This document shows positions 17,585 through 26,234 of a DNA stretch of 64,000 bases, in pieces. Numbering within the stretch: the stretch's first letter is position 1; every line of letters starts with the position of its first letter. The position numbers were made by a program, and so were the translations under genes. The notes beneath the pieces are model-generated. The model saw only the letters and a list, made by a program, of their open reading frames with translations, did not search any database and was not told where the DNA came from. The stretch lies in contig NZ_JADKYB010000009.1 in NCBI RefSeq assembly GCF_016918855.1, positions 124,001-188,000 of the forward strand, given 5' to 3'. Source of the DNA: Actinacidiphila acididurans. GTDB lineage: Bacteria > Actinomycetota > Actinomycetes > Streptomycetales > Streptomycetaceae.

Positions 17585-19441
17585 GTGACTACTGTTGACG
17601 AGATACCTGTCGCCGGGGAACCGCTGCCGCCGGTCCCGGCGTTTTTGCGCGAGGTGCTGTTCGAGGAGCCGGCCGGGCGGGCCGGGCACGACGGCTGGCG
17701 GGCGCTGATCGCGGACGGGGCCTTCGACTACTGCGGGGACCTGTCCGAGCGGCGGAGCGTGGAGCGTACCTATGAGCGGCTGCGGCTGCTCTCGGGTACG
17801 GCCGGCGATCCGCGGGCGCTGGCCGCGGATGCGGCGCGGCTGGCGGCGATGCACGAATGGACCGCGGTGGTCGACGGCTCGCTTGCGACGGTGGCGGGCA
17901 TCCACTACAACCTGTTCTGGGGCAGCGTGCTCGACCACGACCCGGATCCGGCGCGGGAGCTGGAACGGGAGGCGGCGCTGGAGCGGATCGGCACGTTCCT
18001 GTGCACGGAAGCCGACCACGGCAACGACGCGGCGGCACTGGAGACCACCGCCGTGCACGACCCGGCCGCCGGCGGCTTCGTACTGACCACCCCGCACCCG
18101 GGCGCGGCCAAGTTCATGCCCAACACCAGCGCGGCCGGCGGCCCCAAGACCGCCGTGGTGGCCGCCCGGCTGATCAGCGACGGCACGGACCAGGGCGTCT
18201 TCCTCTTCCTGGTCCGCCTCACCGACGCCCACGGCCCGCGCCCGGGCGTGAGCGTGCAGGCCCTGCCCCGGCGCACCGGCACCCCGGTGGACCACTGCCT
18301 GACCAGCTTCGACCACCTGCCACTGCCCCGCCACGCCCTGCTCCAGGGCCCGCACGGACGGCTGACCGCCGACGGCGGCCTCGTGTCGCGCTACGGCAGC
18401 AGGCGCCGCCGCTTCCTGCACGCTATTCACCGGGTGACCACCGGCAAGCTGTGCATGAGCGCGTGCGGGGTGGGCGGGGCCCGCGCCGCCCTGGCCATCG
18501 CCGTCGCCTACGCCACCGAGCGCCGCACCTCCGACCTGACCGGCCGGCGCCGGGTCCCGCTGACCGCACACCGCTCGCACCTGGACCGGCTCACCCGGGC
18601 CACCGCCACCGCCTACGCCATGACCTTTCTGCACCGCGCCGCCACCGCCGCCTGGATCGCCGCGCAGGCGGGCGAAGGGCACGGCGAAGAAGCCGAAGCG
18701 GAGCGGCTGGTGGCGGTCACCAAGGCGTGGAACACCTGGCGCGCACGGGAGATCGTGCTCGAGTGCCGCGAACGCTGCGGCGCCCACGGCCTGTTCCCGG
18801 CCGCGGGTCTGGCGGAGTTCCCCCTCAACATCGAGGGCGCGATCACCGCCGAGGGCGACAACCTCACGGTCTGGGTCAAGGCCGCCGCCGAACGCCTGAC
18901 CGCCGCCGGACCGGGCGGCGCACCGGCCCCGGACCCGGCCCGCTCCGCCGCGGCCGCCGCCGGCGACCCCAGCGCACTGCGCGACCTGATGGCCGTGCGC
19001 GAGGCCCAGTTGCGCACCGAGGCGGCCGCACTGCTGCGCGCCGCCCCGCCCGGCGACCCCCTGGGCCGGTGGAACACCGCCGCCGCCACCGCCATGCAGG
19101 CCCTGGACGCCTACGCCGTCCTGGCCGCCGCGGACGCCTTCACCGCCGCCACCGCCCGCCACGAAGACGCCCGCTTACCCGGGCACGGGCCCGGTACGGG
19201 GCTGCTGCGGGAGCTGTGCGCGCTGTTCCTGCTGGAGCAGATCCGCCCGCACGCCGCCGAACTCATCGCCTCCGGGCACCTGACCCCGCAGGACGCCGCC
19301 GCCCTGCGCGCCGCCGCCGAGCAGCGCTGCGCCGCCCTCGGCCCCCACCTGCCCGACCTGACCGCGGCCTTCGACCTGCCCCGCCACCGCACCCACCTGC
19401 CGCACGTGGCGACGCAGGCCCGGGTCCAGCCCCTGCCCTGA
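17585..19441 (+). CDS. Acyl-CoA oxidase/dehydrogenase-like flavoprotein
   Basis: About 618 residues with the layout of acyl-CoA oxidases: a helical N-terminus, a middle beta-domain (FLCTEADHGNDAAALETTA near 140 and PHPGAAKFMPNTSA near 172) and two C-terminal helical domains with the CRERCGAHGLF segment near 400. FAD-dependent oxidation of an acyl-CoA thioester is the family reaction. I chose the GTG at 17585; GGGGGAG lies about 12 nt upstream, and the much longer upstream frame crosses two minus-strand genes. A rare TTA codon is in frame at 19175, so translation may depend on bldA tRNA. It stands alone, with a strong terminator behind it. Confidence 0.82.
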   Translation: MTTVDEIPVAGEPLPPVPAFLREVLFEEPAGRAGHDGWRALIADGAFDYCGDLSERRSVERTYERLRLLSGTAGDPRALAADAARLAAMHEWTAVVDGSLATVAGIHYNLFWGSVLDHDPDPARELEREAALERIGTFLCTEADHGNDAAALETTAVHDPAAGGFVLTTPHPGAAKFMPNTSAAGGPKTAVVAARLISDGTDQGVFLFLVRLTDAHGPRPGVSVQALPRRTGTPVDHCLTSFDHLPLPRHALLQGPHGRLTADGGLVSRYGSRRRRFLHAIHRVTTGKLCMSACGVGGARAALAIAVAYATERRTSDLTGRRRVPLTAHRSHLDRLTRATATAYAMTFLHRAATAAWIAAQAGEGHGEEAEAERLVAVTKAWNTWRAREIVLECRERCGAHGLFPAAGLAEFPLNIEGAITAEGDNLTVWVKAAAERLTAAGPGGAPAPDPARSAAAAAGDPSALRDLMAVREAQLRTEAAALLRAAPPGDPLGRWNTAAATAMQALDAYAVLAAADAFTAATARHEDARLPGHGPGTGLLRELCALFLLEQIRPHAAELIASGHLTPQDAAALRAAAEQRCAALGPHLPDLTAAFDLPRHRTHLPHVATQARVQPLP

Positions 19442-19463
19442 TCCCCGGCCCCCGGCATGGGCG

Positions 19464-19504
19464 GGCCGTCCCGCCCGGACACACCCGGTCCGGGCGGGAC
19501 GGCC
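19464..19504. terminator. Strong hairpin terminator between convergent genes
   Basis: A perfect 17-bp stem (19464-19480 with 19488-19504) and 7-nt loop lies 22 nt after the oxidase stop and before the end of the minus-strand secreted protein. It can work in both directions. Three copies of GGACCAGCAA follow at about 19530-19562. Confidence 0.85.
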
Positions 19505-19583
19505 GCAGGCTCCCCGGCCGCTGCCGGACGGACCAGCAACGGACCAGCAATGGACCAGCAACTGGCCGGCAACGGGCCGGGGC

Positions 19584-20504
19584 TCAGGCCGCGGTGAGCT
19601 CGACCGTGCTGACCTGGTCGCCGGTGGTGAGCGTGACGGGGTAGTCGCGGTCGGGGGCGGTGCCCCTGACCGACACCTGGGCCGCGCCCGGGCGGAACCT
19701 GACCGCGGAGGTGTAGTCGGCCAGGACGATCGTCCAAGGGACCGGCGCCCCGGGGGCGCAGTCCACGGTGACGTTCTCGAACCAGTTGACCGCCGGCTGC
19801 GGCTGCAGGTCCGCCTGGACGACATTGCCGTTGAGGGTGAACTGCGTGGGCTTGTTGCAGGTCACCGTGCCGGTGAGGGTCGGCTGGCCGTCCTGGCCGT
19901 CGATCGTGCCCTGCGGGTCGGTGGTCACGGCGATGGTGAGGGCGGGCGGCGGCGGGGGAGTGGTCAGGTGGACCTCGCCGCGCAGGGCCAGCGCGGACCC
20001 GTTGCAGTACTGCTCGAAGGAGGCGTCCAGTGCCTTCACGTAGCCGTAGGACCCGAACTCCACGCGGGAGATAGTGAAGGAGCCGGTGCTGGTGCTGCAC
20101 GACCGGTCACCGGTGTCGAACAGCAGCTCCGGGTCCTGGGCGGTGACGTAGGGCCAGCGCAGCGCCCCGGTGTAGGTGCCCGCGGTCAGCGTCTGCCCCT
20201 TGGGGGCGAACATGAACAGCGAGGAGCGGGTGCCGTCGGCCGCCACGACGGTGACGTCGACCCCGTTGTGGTCATTGGACCCCGAGATGTCGAACATCTG
20301 GGCGCTCGCCGCGTCGTAGGCGTACGACTGGCCGCCCGACATGTACTCGCCCGGATCCCCGCTGAAGGTCAGCGACCCGGTCTGCGCCTGGACGGCGTGG
20401 GCCGGCACGCTCAGCGCGCCCAGCCCGAACGTCAGGAGAAGCACCGTGCCCAGCACCGCCGCCGCGCGGCCCATGCTGTCCCGGATTTCCCAGCGTCTTG
20501 TCAT
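19584..20504 (-). CDS. Secreted protein of unknown function
   Basis: A 306-residue exported protein. The ATG at 20504 has GGGGTGG 4 nt upstream, a better start than the longer frame. A Sec signal peptide ends near residue 38 (VPAHAVQA). The mature part is beta-rich, with an N-terminal domain (to ~185) containing single cysteines in SCSTST and QYCNGS, a PPPPPA linker, and a C-terminal Ig-like domain with cysteines in VTCNKP and VDCAPG that may form a disulphide. No enzyme motif is seen. Confidence 0.82.
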   Translation of the reverse strand: MTRRWEIRDSMGRAAAVLGTVLLLTFGLGALSVPAHAVQAQTGSLTFSGDPGEYMSGGQSYAYDAASAQMFDISGSNDHNGVDVTVVAADGTRSSLFMFAPKGQTLTAGTYTGALRWPYVTAQDPELLFDTGDRSCSTSTGSFTISRVEFGSYGYVKALDASFEQYCNGSALALRGEVHLTTPPPPPALTIAVTTDPQGTIDGQDGQPTLTGTVTCNKPTQFTLNGNVVQADLQPQPAVNWFENVTVDCAPGAPVPWTIVLADYTSAVRFRPGAAQVSVRGTAPDRDYPVTLTTGDQVSTVELTAA

Positions 20505-21228
20505 TTTTCCACCCCTTGGGAATGTGATGCGATTCCGGCCGGTCCGGAAGTCGCCGACCCCCGGCGGAAGGCCCCCCGGCCCGTCGCCGGCCACTACGGC
20601 ACAAAACGTGGCCGGCCCCCCGCCGACGATCACGAAGGACGCTAACAGCCGCCTCTGACAATCCCCATCGGATAACGGTGACCTGCGCAGACAGTGCCCC
20701 GCCGCACCCGGGGCGCGGGAGGGGGGAAAGGTCGGCGGACCGCGTCATACGCGCAATTCCCCCGCCCCCGGCCGTAATAGCCGCCCGAATCCCCCAAACC
20801 CTTTTTGCCGCACCATAATCAGGGCATGCGTGCATACGGGTGCTCATCCCGGCCGACCCGATCGGTGGCCCCGCCACGTGCCGGCCCCGACCGCCCGGCA
20901 GGCTCCGGCATGCCCCCGCCGCCCAGCCCCTGCCCCGGCGTGGCCCGCCGGGGACGCCCTGCCCGGCGGCAGTTGCCCGATGGGGCCGCTCCCGGCCCCG
21001 CAGCCCCGATGAACCTGATTCATCTGTACCGTCACCCGGGATGCATGTGATTCATCAGGGGTGCCTTCCCTGACCGTTCACCCCTTTTGGTCACTGATTC
21101 CGCCCAATTGACCTGCCCGGAAACCGGAATTGACAGGGGTCTTCCCTCCGCGACACGTAGGTGTAATAGTGGCGCGCCGCCTCCATGCACCCTCCATGGA
21201 TCCGAGCCATGTTCAGGAAAGGCCACTC
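20505..21228. other. 724-bp divergent intergenic region
   Basis: The region separates two divergent secreted-protein genes. No convincing gene was found; the short open frames have no ribosome site and no protein character. It contains several AT-richer patches, unusual here, near 20760-20830 and 21000-21180, and the paired palindromes at 21008-21056. TTGAC-type hexamers near 21109 and 21132 could be part of the promoter of the beta-helix gene, but no well-spaced -10 was found. Confidence 0.5.
21008..21056. promoter_or_regulatory. Paired 17-bp palindromes (candidate operators)
   Basis: GATGAACCTGATTCATC (21008-21024) and GATGCATGTGATTCATC (21040-21056) are two GATGNA-N5-TTCATC palindromes whose centres are 32 bp apart, three helical turns. 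This suggests cooperative binding of two repressor dimers upstream of the beta-helix gene. No adjacent regulator gene was seen, so the protein is unknown. Confidence 0.6.
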
Positions 21229-24027
21229 ATGCACCATCGCTCCCGGCGCCCGGCCGCCTTGCGGACGGCCCTCGGCGTCCTCCCGATCCTCCTGGCAAGC
21301 GCCGCGACAGGCGCGGGTGCGGCCGCGGCCGCACCCGCCCCGTCGCAGCCGGGGCCGATCGTCTACTCCGTCGCCCCCGACGGGGCGGGCGGGGCCTGCA
21401 CGGCGCAGGCTCCCTGCGACCTGGAGACCGCCCAGGCCAAGGTCCGCGGCGCGACCGCGGGGATGTCCCGGGACATCGACGTCGTGCTGGCCGACGGCAC
21501 GTACCGGCTGGGCCGCGCGCTCACCTTCGACGCCGCCAAGGGCGATTCGGCCACCGGCGGTCACACGGTCACCTACGAGGCCGCGCCCGGCGCGCACCCG
21601 GTCCTCAGCGGCGGCCGGCGGGTGGCCGGCTGGCACCAGGGGCCGGACGGGGTGTGGTCGGCGAACGTGCCGGCCGGCACCGACACCCGGCAGTTGTACG
21701 TCGACGGGGTGCGCGCGGTGCGGGCCTCCGGGCCGGCCCCGACCGGCTTCACCCGCACCCCCACCGGGTACACCACCTCCACCACCGCCCTGGACGCCTG
21801 GCGCAACATCTCCGACGTGGAGTTCGTCTACAACGTCGGCTGGACGCAGATGCGCTGCCAGGTCGCCTCGGTTGCCGGGACCACGGTCACCATGCAGCAG
21901 CCGTGCTTCGACAACTCCACCAAGAAGCCGTACGGCGTGAACGCGGACCTGCCCAGCTCCGTGGAGAACGCCCGCGAACTCCTGAACGACCCGGGCGAGT
22001 TCTACCTGGACCGGCCGGCCCACACGCTGTACTACAAGCCCCGCCCCGGGCAGTCGATGGCCACCGCCGACGCCGAGATCCCCCGCCTGCAGACCGTGAT
22101 CGCCGGCCAGGGCACCCAGGCGTCCCCGCTGCGCGGCCTGGTCCTGCGCGGCCTGACCGTCTCCTACGGCGGCTGGACCGCCCCCGACGCGCCCGACGGG
22201 TTCTCCGAGGTCCAGGCAAACCTGCGGCTGACCGGCACCGACGCCTGGCGCGACCAGGGCTCGTGCGACCGGTTCTCCACCACCGACCCGGGCACCTGCC
22301 CGTACGGCAACTGGACGATGCCGCCGGGCAACGCCGCCTTCTCCTGGACCGACGGCCTGACCCTTCAGGGCAACACCTTCCAGCACCTGGGCGCCGCCGG
22401 CCTGGAACTGGGCCGCGGCACCGCGCACACCTCGGTCACCGGCAACGTCGTCACCGACGTGTCCGGCAACGGCATCGAGGTCGGCAACGGCACCGACGCC
22501 GTCCCCGCGGACCTGTCCGTGCTGCCCACCGCCAACACGGTCGCCGACAACTGGGTCCACAACATCGGCGTGGAGTACACCGGCGCCGTCGGCATCTTCC
22601 AGGGCTACACCCGCGACGACACCATCACCCACAACCAGGTCAACAACGTGCCCTACAGCGGCATCAGCTCCAACTGGGGCTGGGGCCACACCCCCACCGC
22701 CACCGCGGGCAACACCATCTCGGACAACCTGGTCTACGACTACATGCAGCAGCGCTACGACGGCGGCGGCATCTACGTGCTGGGCCAGGAGGGCGACTCC
22801 CTGGCCGACGGCATGCGCATCACCGGCAACGTCATCCGCGGCGCCGGAGGCGGCGGCCACGCCATCTACACCGACGGCGGCAGCCAGTACGTCACCATGA
22901 CCGGCAACGCCGCCTACGGCAACCACACCCCGTCCATGGGCGGCTGCAAGGAACCGGCCCCCACCCCGTACGGCGACTTCTCCTTCACGGGCAACTACTT
23001 CGAGGACCTCACCCCCGACTGGCCCTGCGGCAACCCCGCGAACGTCGACGTCAGCGGCAACACGCAGGTCTCCGCCGACGGCGCGGGCGTGCCCGCGAGC
23101 CTGCTGGCCGGCGCCGGCCTGGAACCGGCCTTCACCGCCATCGCGGCCCCGCCGGCCGGCAGCGCCCCGGTGAACCTGGCCGCGCACAAGCCCGCCCAGG
23201 CGCAGTTCCTCGACGGCAGCACCGCCCAGCTCCAGCCCGAATCGCAGCCCGCCTACGCCACCGACGGCGACCGGACCACGTACGTGCAGGCCAGCGGCCA
23301 GTTCCGCTGGCAGCTCGTGGTCGACCTGCAGCAGGCACAGACCCTGGGCTATGTGACCGTGGGCATGCCGCAGGCCCACTTCGCCACCGACTTCCACCTG
23401 GACGCCTCCGCCGACGGCACCTCCTGGACCACCGTCGGCACCGTCCACGACAGCGGATGGGGCACGATCCCCGTCGACTTCGCCACCCCGGTCACCGCCC
23501 GCTACCTGCGCGTCGTCGCCGACAAGCCGGACGACTGGGGCCAGCGCGGCGACCAGATGGCCATCAGCGAGATCGGCGCCTACGCCCCCGCCCCGGGCGG
23601 CGACAACGCGGCCCTGAACCGGCCGGCCCAGGCCCTGTACATCGACGGCACCCAGGCCCAGATGCAGCCGGACTCCCAGCCGGCCTACGGCGACGACGGC
23701 AACCCCGCCACCTTCGCCCAGGCCACCGCCCGCTACCGGTGGACGATGCAGGTCGACCTCCAGCACCCGCAGTCCGTCGGCGTGGTGTCGGTGACCATGC
23801 CGCCGGACAAGTACGCGACCGCCTTCCACGTCGACGTCTCGCTGGACGGCTCCACCTTCTGGACGGTCGCCCACCGCACCGACAGCGCCGGCGGCACCAC
23901 CGGCGTCCAGCTCGATGCCCCCGTCAAGGCCCGCTGGGTGCGCATCGTCGCCGACCGCCCCAACGACGGCGGCCAGACCGGCGGCCAGATGGCCGTCAGC
24001 GAACTGGCGGTCTACGCAACCCAGTGA
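21229..24027 (+). CDS. Secreted right-handed beta-helix protein with two F5/8-type domains
   Basis: A 932-residue exported protein; the ATG at 21229 has AGGAAAGG upstream. A signal peptide ends near residue 35. A pectate-lyase-like parallel beta-helix covers ~residues 40-610, with repeated turns such as GNTFQHLGAAGLEL, GNVVTDVSGNGIEV and NQVNNVPYSGISS. Two tandem F5/8 type C (discoidin-like) domains of about 135 residues follow, each starting with a block like NLAAHKPAQAQF and ending in a ...MAISEIGAYA-type strand. Such proteins are usually polysaccharide lyases or hydrolases. The substrate is unknown, and catalytic residues cannot be assigned by eye. Confidence 0.85.
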   Translation: MHHRSRRPAALRTALGVLPILLASAATGAGAAAAAPAPSQPGPIVYSVAPDGAGGACTAQAPCDLETAQAKVRGATAGMSRDIDVVLADGTYRLGRALTFDAAKGDSATGGHTVTYEAAPGAHPVLSGGRRVAGWHQGPDGVWSANVPAGTDTRQLYVDGVRAVRASGPAPTGFTRTPTGYTTSTTALDAWRNISDVEFVYNVGWTQMRCQVASVAGTTVTMQQPCFDNSTKKPYGVNADLPSSVENARELLNDPGEFYLDRPAHTLYYKPRPGQSMATADAEIPRLQTVIAGQGTQASPLRGLVLRGLTVSYGGWTAPDAPDGFSEVQANLRLTGTDAWRDQGSCDRFSTTDPGTCPYGNWTMPPGNAAFSWTDGLTLQGNTFQHLGAAGLELGRGTAHTSVTGNVVTDVSGNGIEVGNGTDAVPADLSVLPTANTVADNWVHNIGVEYTGAVGIFQGYTRDDTITHNQVNNVPYSGISSNWGWGHTPTATAGNTISDNLVYDYMQQRYDGGGIYVLGQEGDSLADGMRITGNVIRGAGGGGHAIYTDGGSQYVTMTGNAAYGNHTPSMGGCKEPAPTPYGDFSFTGNYFEDLTPDWPCGNPANVDVSGNTQVSADGAGVPASLLAGAGLEPAFTAIAAPPAGSAPVNLAAHKPAQAQFLDGSTAQLQPESQPAYATDGDRTTYVQASGQFRWQLVVDLQQAQTLGYVTVGMPQAHFATDFHLDASADGTSWTTVGTVHDSGWGTIPVDFATPVTARYLRVVADKPDDWGQRGDQMAISEIGAYAPAPGGDNAALNRPAQALYIDGTQAQMQPDSQPAYGDDGNPATFAQATARYRWTMQVDLQHPQSVGVVSVTMPPDKYATAFHVDVSLDGSTFWTVAHRTDSAGGTTGVQLDAPVKARWVRIVADRPNDGGQTGGQMAVSELAVYATQ

Positions 24028-24115
24028 ACGGCCGAATAGGTCGGCGCAGTTGATCGGCCCGGTCAACGGCCCGGTGACGTGACCTCCCGGCGTCACCGGA
24101 CCACCCGGACCACCC

Positions 24116-24159
24116 CCGCACCCGCGGGCCCGGACTACTGCCCGGGCCCGCGGGTGCGG
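24116..24159. terminator. Strong hairpin terminator between convergent genes
   Basis: A perfect 18-bp stem (24116-24133 with 24142-24159) and 8-nt loop lies between the beta-helix gene and the convergent phospholipase C gene; probably bidirectional. Confidence 0.88.
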
Positions 24160-24189
24160 CCGTCACCACCTCAATGAACGTGCAGGGGG

Positions 24190-26196
24190 TCAGAGTTCGT
24201 GCACGGTTCCGGCGTACCGGCGCACGAAGCGGGTGCCGGTGGCCGCGGTGACGGTGAAGTCGTAGCGGCCGCCCTGGCCGCGCCAGGTCGTCGTCGCCCG
24301 GGAGCGCGGGCCGACCCGCACGGTCCGCGTCTGGTCGCCGTAGTCGTTCGCGGTGAGCGCGAAGGTGACCTCGCTGTCGCCGTCGTTGACCAGCCGGACC
24401 TCCACCCGGGCGTCGTCCGCGTGTCCCTCGGCGCGCAGCTGCGCGGTCACCGAGGGCAGGGCCACGTCGGTCCGGCCGTCCTGGACCACGGTGCCCGAGA
24501 AGCGGCCGACGAAGCCGTCCGCGCCGTACACCGAGAAGTCGTACGCGCCGTCGCTGGCGGCCGCGTCCCACACGTAGCTGCGGGCCTCGCCCGGTTGGAC
24601 CAGGAACGGGGTGCCGGTGAAGGGCAGGGCGATGTTCGGCAGGATCGTGAACACGTAGCCCACGCCGCCGTGGTTGGTCATGGTGCAGGTGACCGTGCCG
24701 GTGCGGCGGTCCACGGTGACGTCCGCCCAGGGGCGGTAGGGCAGGGCGCGGTGCGGGCGCTCGCCCGGTTCCTGCCGCGGCATGGCCTGCTTGCCGTCGG
24801 CCGGGGCCTGCACCGCCGGCAGGGCGTGCTGGGCGCTCGCCCGGGCCTTCAGCTCGTCGGTGTCGGGCAGCTGCGGGATGCTCCAGTCGGGGCGGGTGAA
24901 GTCGAAGCAGGTGGTCAGGTCGCCGCACACCGCGCGGCGCCACGCGGAGATGTTGGGCTCGTGCACCCCGGTGACCTGCTCCAGGAACCGCAGCACCGAG
25001 GTGTGGTCGAAGACCTGGGAGTTGACCCAGCCGCCGCGCGACCACGGCGAGCACACCCACATCGGCACCCGGCTGCCCAGGCCGATCGGGGTGCCGTCCA
25101 CGAACTCGCCCGCGGTGCCGGCCTCGGCGTAGGGGGGCACCACGTGGTCGAAGAAGCCGTCGTTCTCGTCGTACATCACCAGGAAGACGGTGCTGCGCCA
25201 CACCTCGGGGTTGGCCATCAGCGACTGCAGCGCCTGGTTGACCCACCACGCGCCCCAGTCCGGGCCGGCGGAGGGGTGCTCGCAGTAGTTGAACGGGGCC
25301 ACCAGCCAGGACACCGCAGGCAGTTGGCCGCTGCGGCAGTCCGCGTCGAAGGCCGACAGGTCGTGCCTGGTCATGGCGTTCGTGAACAGCGGCGAGTCCT
25401 TCGGCGCATGCACGAACTGCTGGAAGTACGACAGCGCGTTGTCGTCGTAGTCGCCGTTCTCGTTGTCCGAACCATCCGGATTGTGGTAGACGCGCCAGGT
25501 GATCCCGGCGTCCTGGAGCCGCTCGGCGTACGTCGTCCAGTCGCCGACCGGGTTCTCGGTGACGATCGAGTTGTCGGTGAACGGCCCCGTCGTGCCGTCG
25601 GTGCCGGGGCCCGCGGTGCCCGTCCACAGGTACAGGCGGTTGGGGTCGGTGGGGCCGTTCAGCGAGGTGAAGTAGCTGTCGCACACGGTGAAGGCGTCGG
25701 CCATGGCGTACTGGAAGGGGATGTCGTCCCGGGTGAAGTAGCCCATGGTCAGGCGGCCCTTGGCGGCCACCCACCGGTTCTGCGCGCCGTTGTTGACCGC
25801 CAGGTGGCCGGAGGCCCAGCCGTGGTCCAGGCCGCCGAAGTCCTGCGCCTTGAAGACGGTGGTGTCGAAACGGAACGGCAGCGAATAGCCCTCGGCGCGG
25901 CCGCTGTCGGGCTGGCGGAAGACCGGGCTGTTGCCGGGCAGGACCACGCCCTGCTTGTCGTCGAAGCCGCGCACCCCGGACAGGGTGCCCAGGTAGTGGT
26001 CGAAGCTGCGGTTCTCCTGCATCAGGACGACGACGTGCTTGACGTCGGCGATGCTGCCGTGCCGCCCGGCCGCATCGGTATCGGTTACGGCATCGGTCGG
26101 GGTGTCGGCGTGGGCCGCGGTGGCGGGCAGTCCGGCGGCGGTCGCTCCGGCGGCCGCGGCCGCGCCGACGAAGGTGCGGCGGCTGATCGGGGTCAT
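24190..26196 (-). CDS. Tat-exported phospholipase C (phosphocholine-type, phosphoesterase family)
   Basis: A 668-residue secreted phosphoesterase. A twin-arginine signal (SRRTFVGA, residues 5-12) precedes the catalytic domain, which has ENRSFDHYLG (61-70), MYDENDGFFDHVVPP near 320 and FDHTSVLRFLE near 375. These are hallmarks of the non-haemolytic phospholipase C/acid phosphatase family. Two C-terminal beta-domains (DUF756-type) follow and complete the usual length. It cleaves phosphatidylcholine-like lipids to diacylglycerol and phosphocholine outside the cell. It lies 38 nt after the EEP-fold gene and is probably co-transcribed with it, behind the 28166 operator. Confidence 0.9.
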   Translation of the reverse strand: MTPISRRTFVGAAAAAGATAAGLPATAAHADTPTDAVTDTDAAGRHGSIADVKHVVVLMQENRSFDHYLGTLSGVRGFDDKQGVVLPGNSPVFRQPDSGRAEGYSLPFRFDTTVFKAQDFGGLDHGWASGHLAVNNGAQNRWVAAKGRLTMGYFTRDDIPFQYAMADAFTVCDSYFTSLNGPTDPNRLYLWTGTAGPGTDGTTGPFTDNSIVTENPVGDWTTYAERLQDAGITWRVYHNPDGSDNENGDYDDNALSYFQQFVHAPKDSPLFTNAMTRHDLSAFDADCRSGQLPAVSWLVAPFNYCEHPSAGPDWGAWWVNQALQSLMANPEVWRSTVFLVMYDENDGFFDHVVPPYAEAGTAGEFVDGTPIGLGSRVPMWVCSPWSRGGWVNSQVFDHTSVLRFLEQVTGVHEPNISAWRRAVCGDLTTCFDFTRPDWSIPQLPDTDELKARASAQHALPAVQAPADGKQAMPRQEPGERPHRALPYRPWADVTVDRRTGTVTCTMTNHGGVGYVFTILPNIALPFTGTPFLVQPGEARSYVWDAAASDGAYDFSVYGADGFVGRFSGTVVQDGRTDVALPSVTAQLRAEGHADDARVEVRLVNDGDSEVTFALTANDYGDQTRTVRVGPRSRATTTWRGQGGRYDFTVTAATGTRFVRRYAGTVHEL

Positions 26197-26234
26197 GGCG
26201 GGGGAGTCCTTTGCGGGTCCGGTACGAGGGCGGG

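Noticed and set aside
21074..21096. PHO box (GTTCACC) upstream of the beta-helix gene
   Set aside because: One good GTTCACC but no second 11-nt unit in register.
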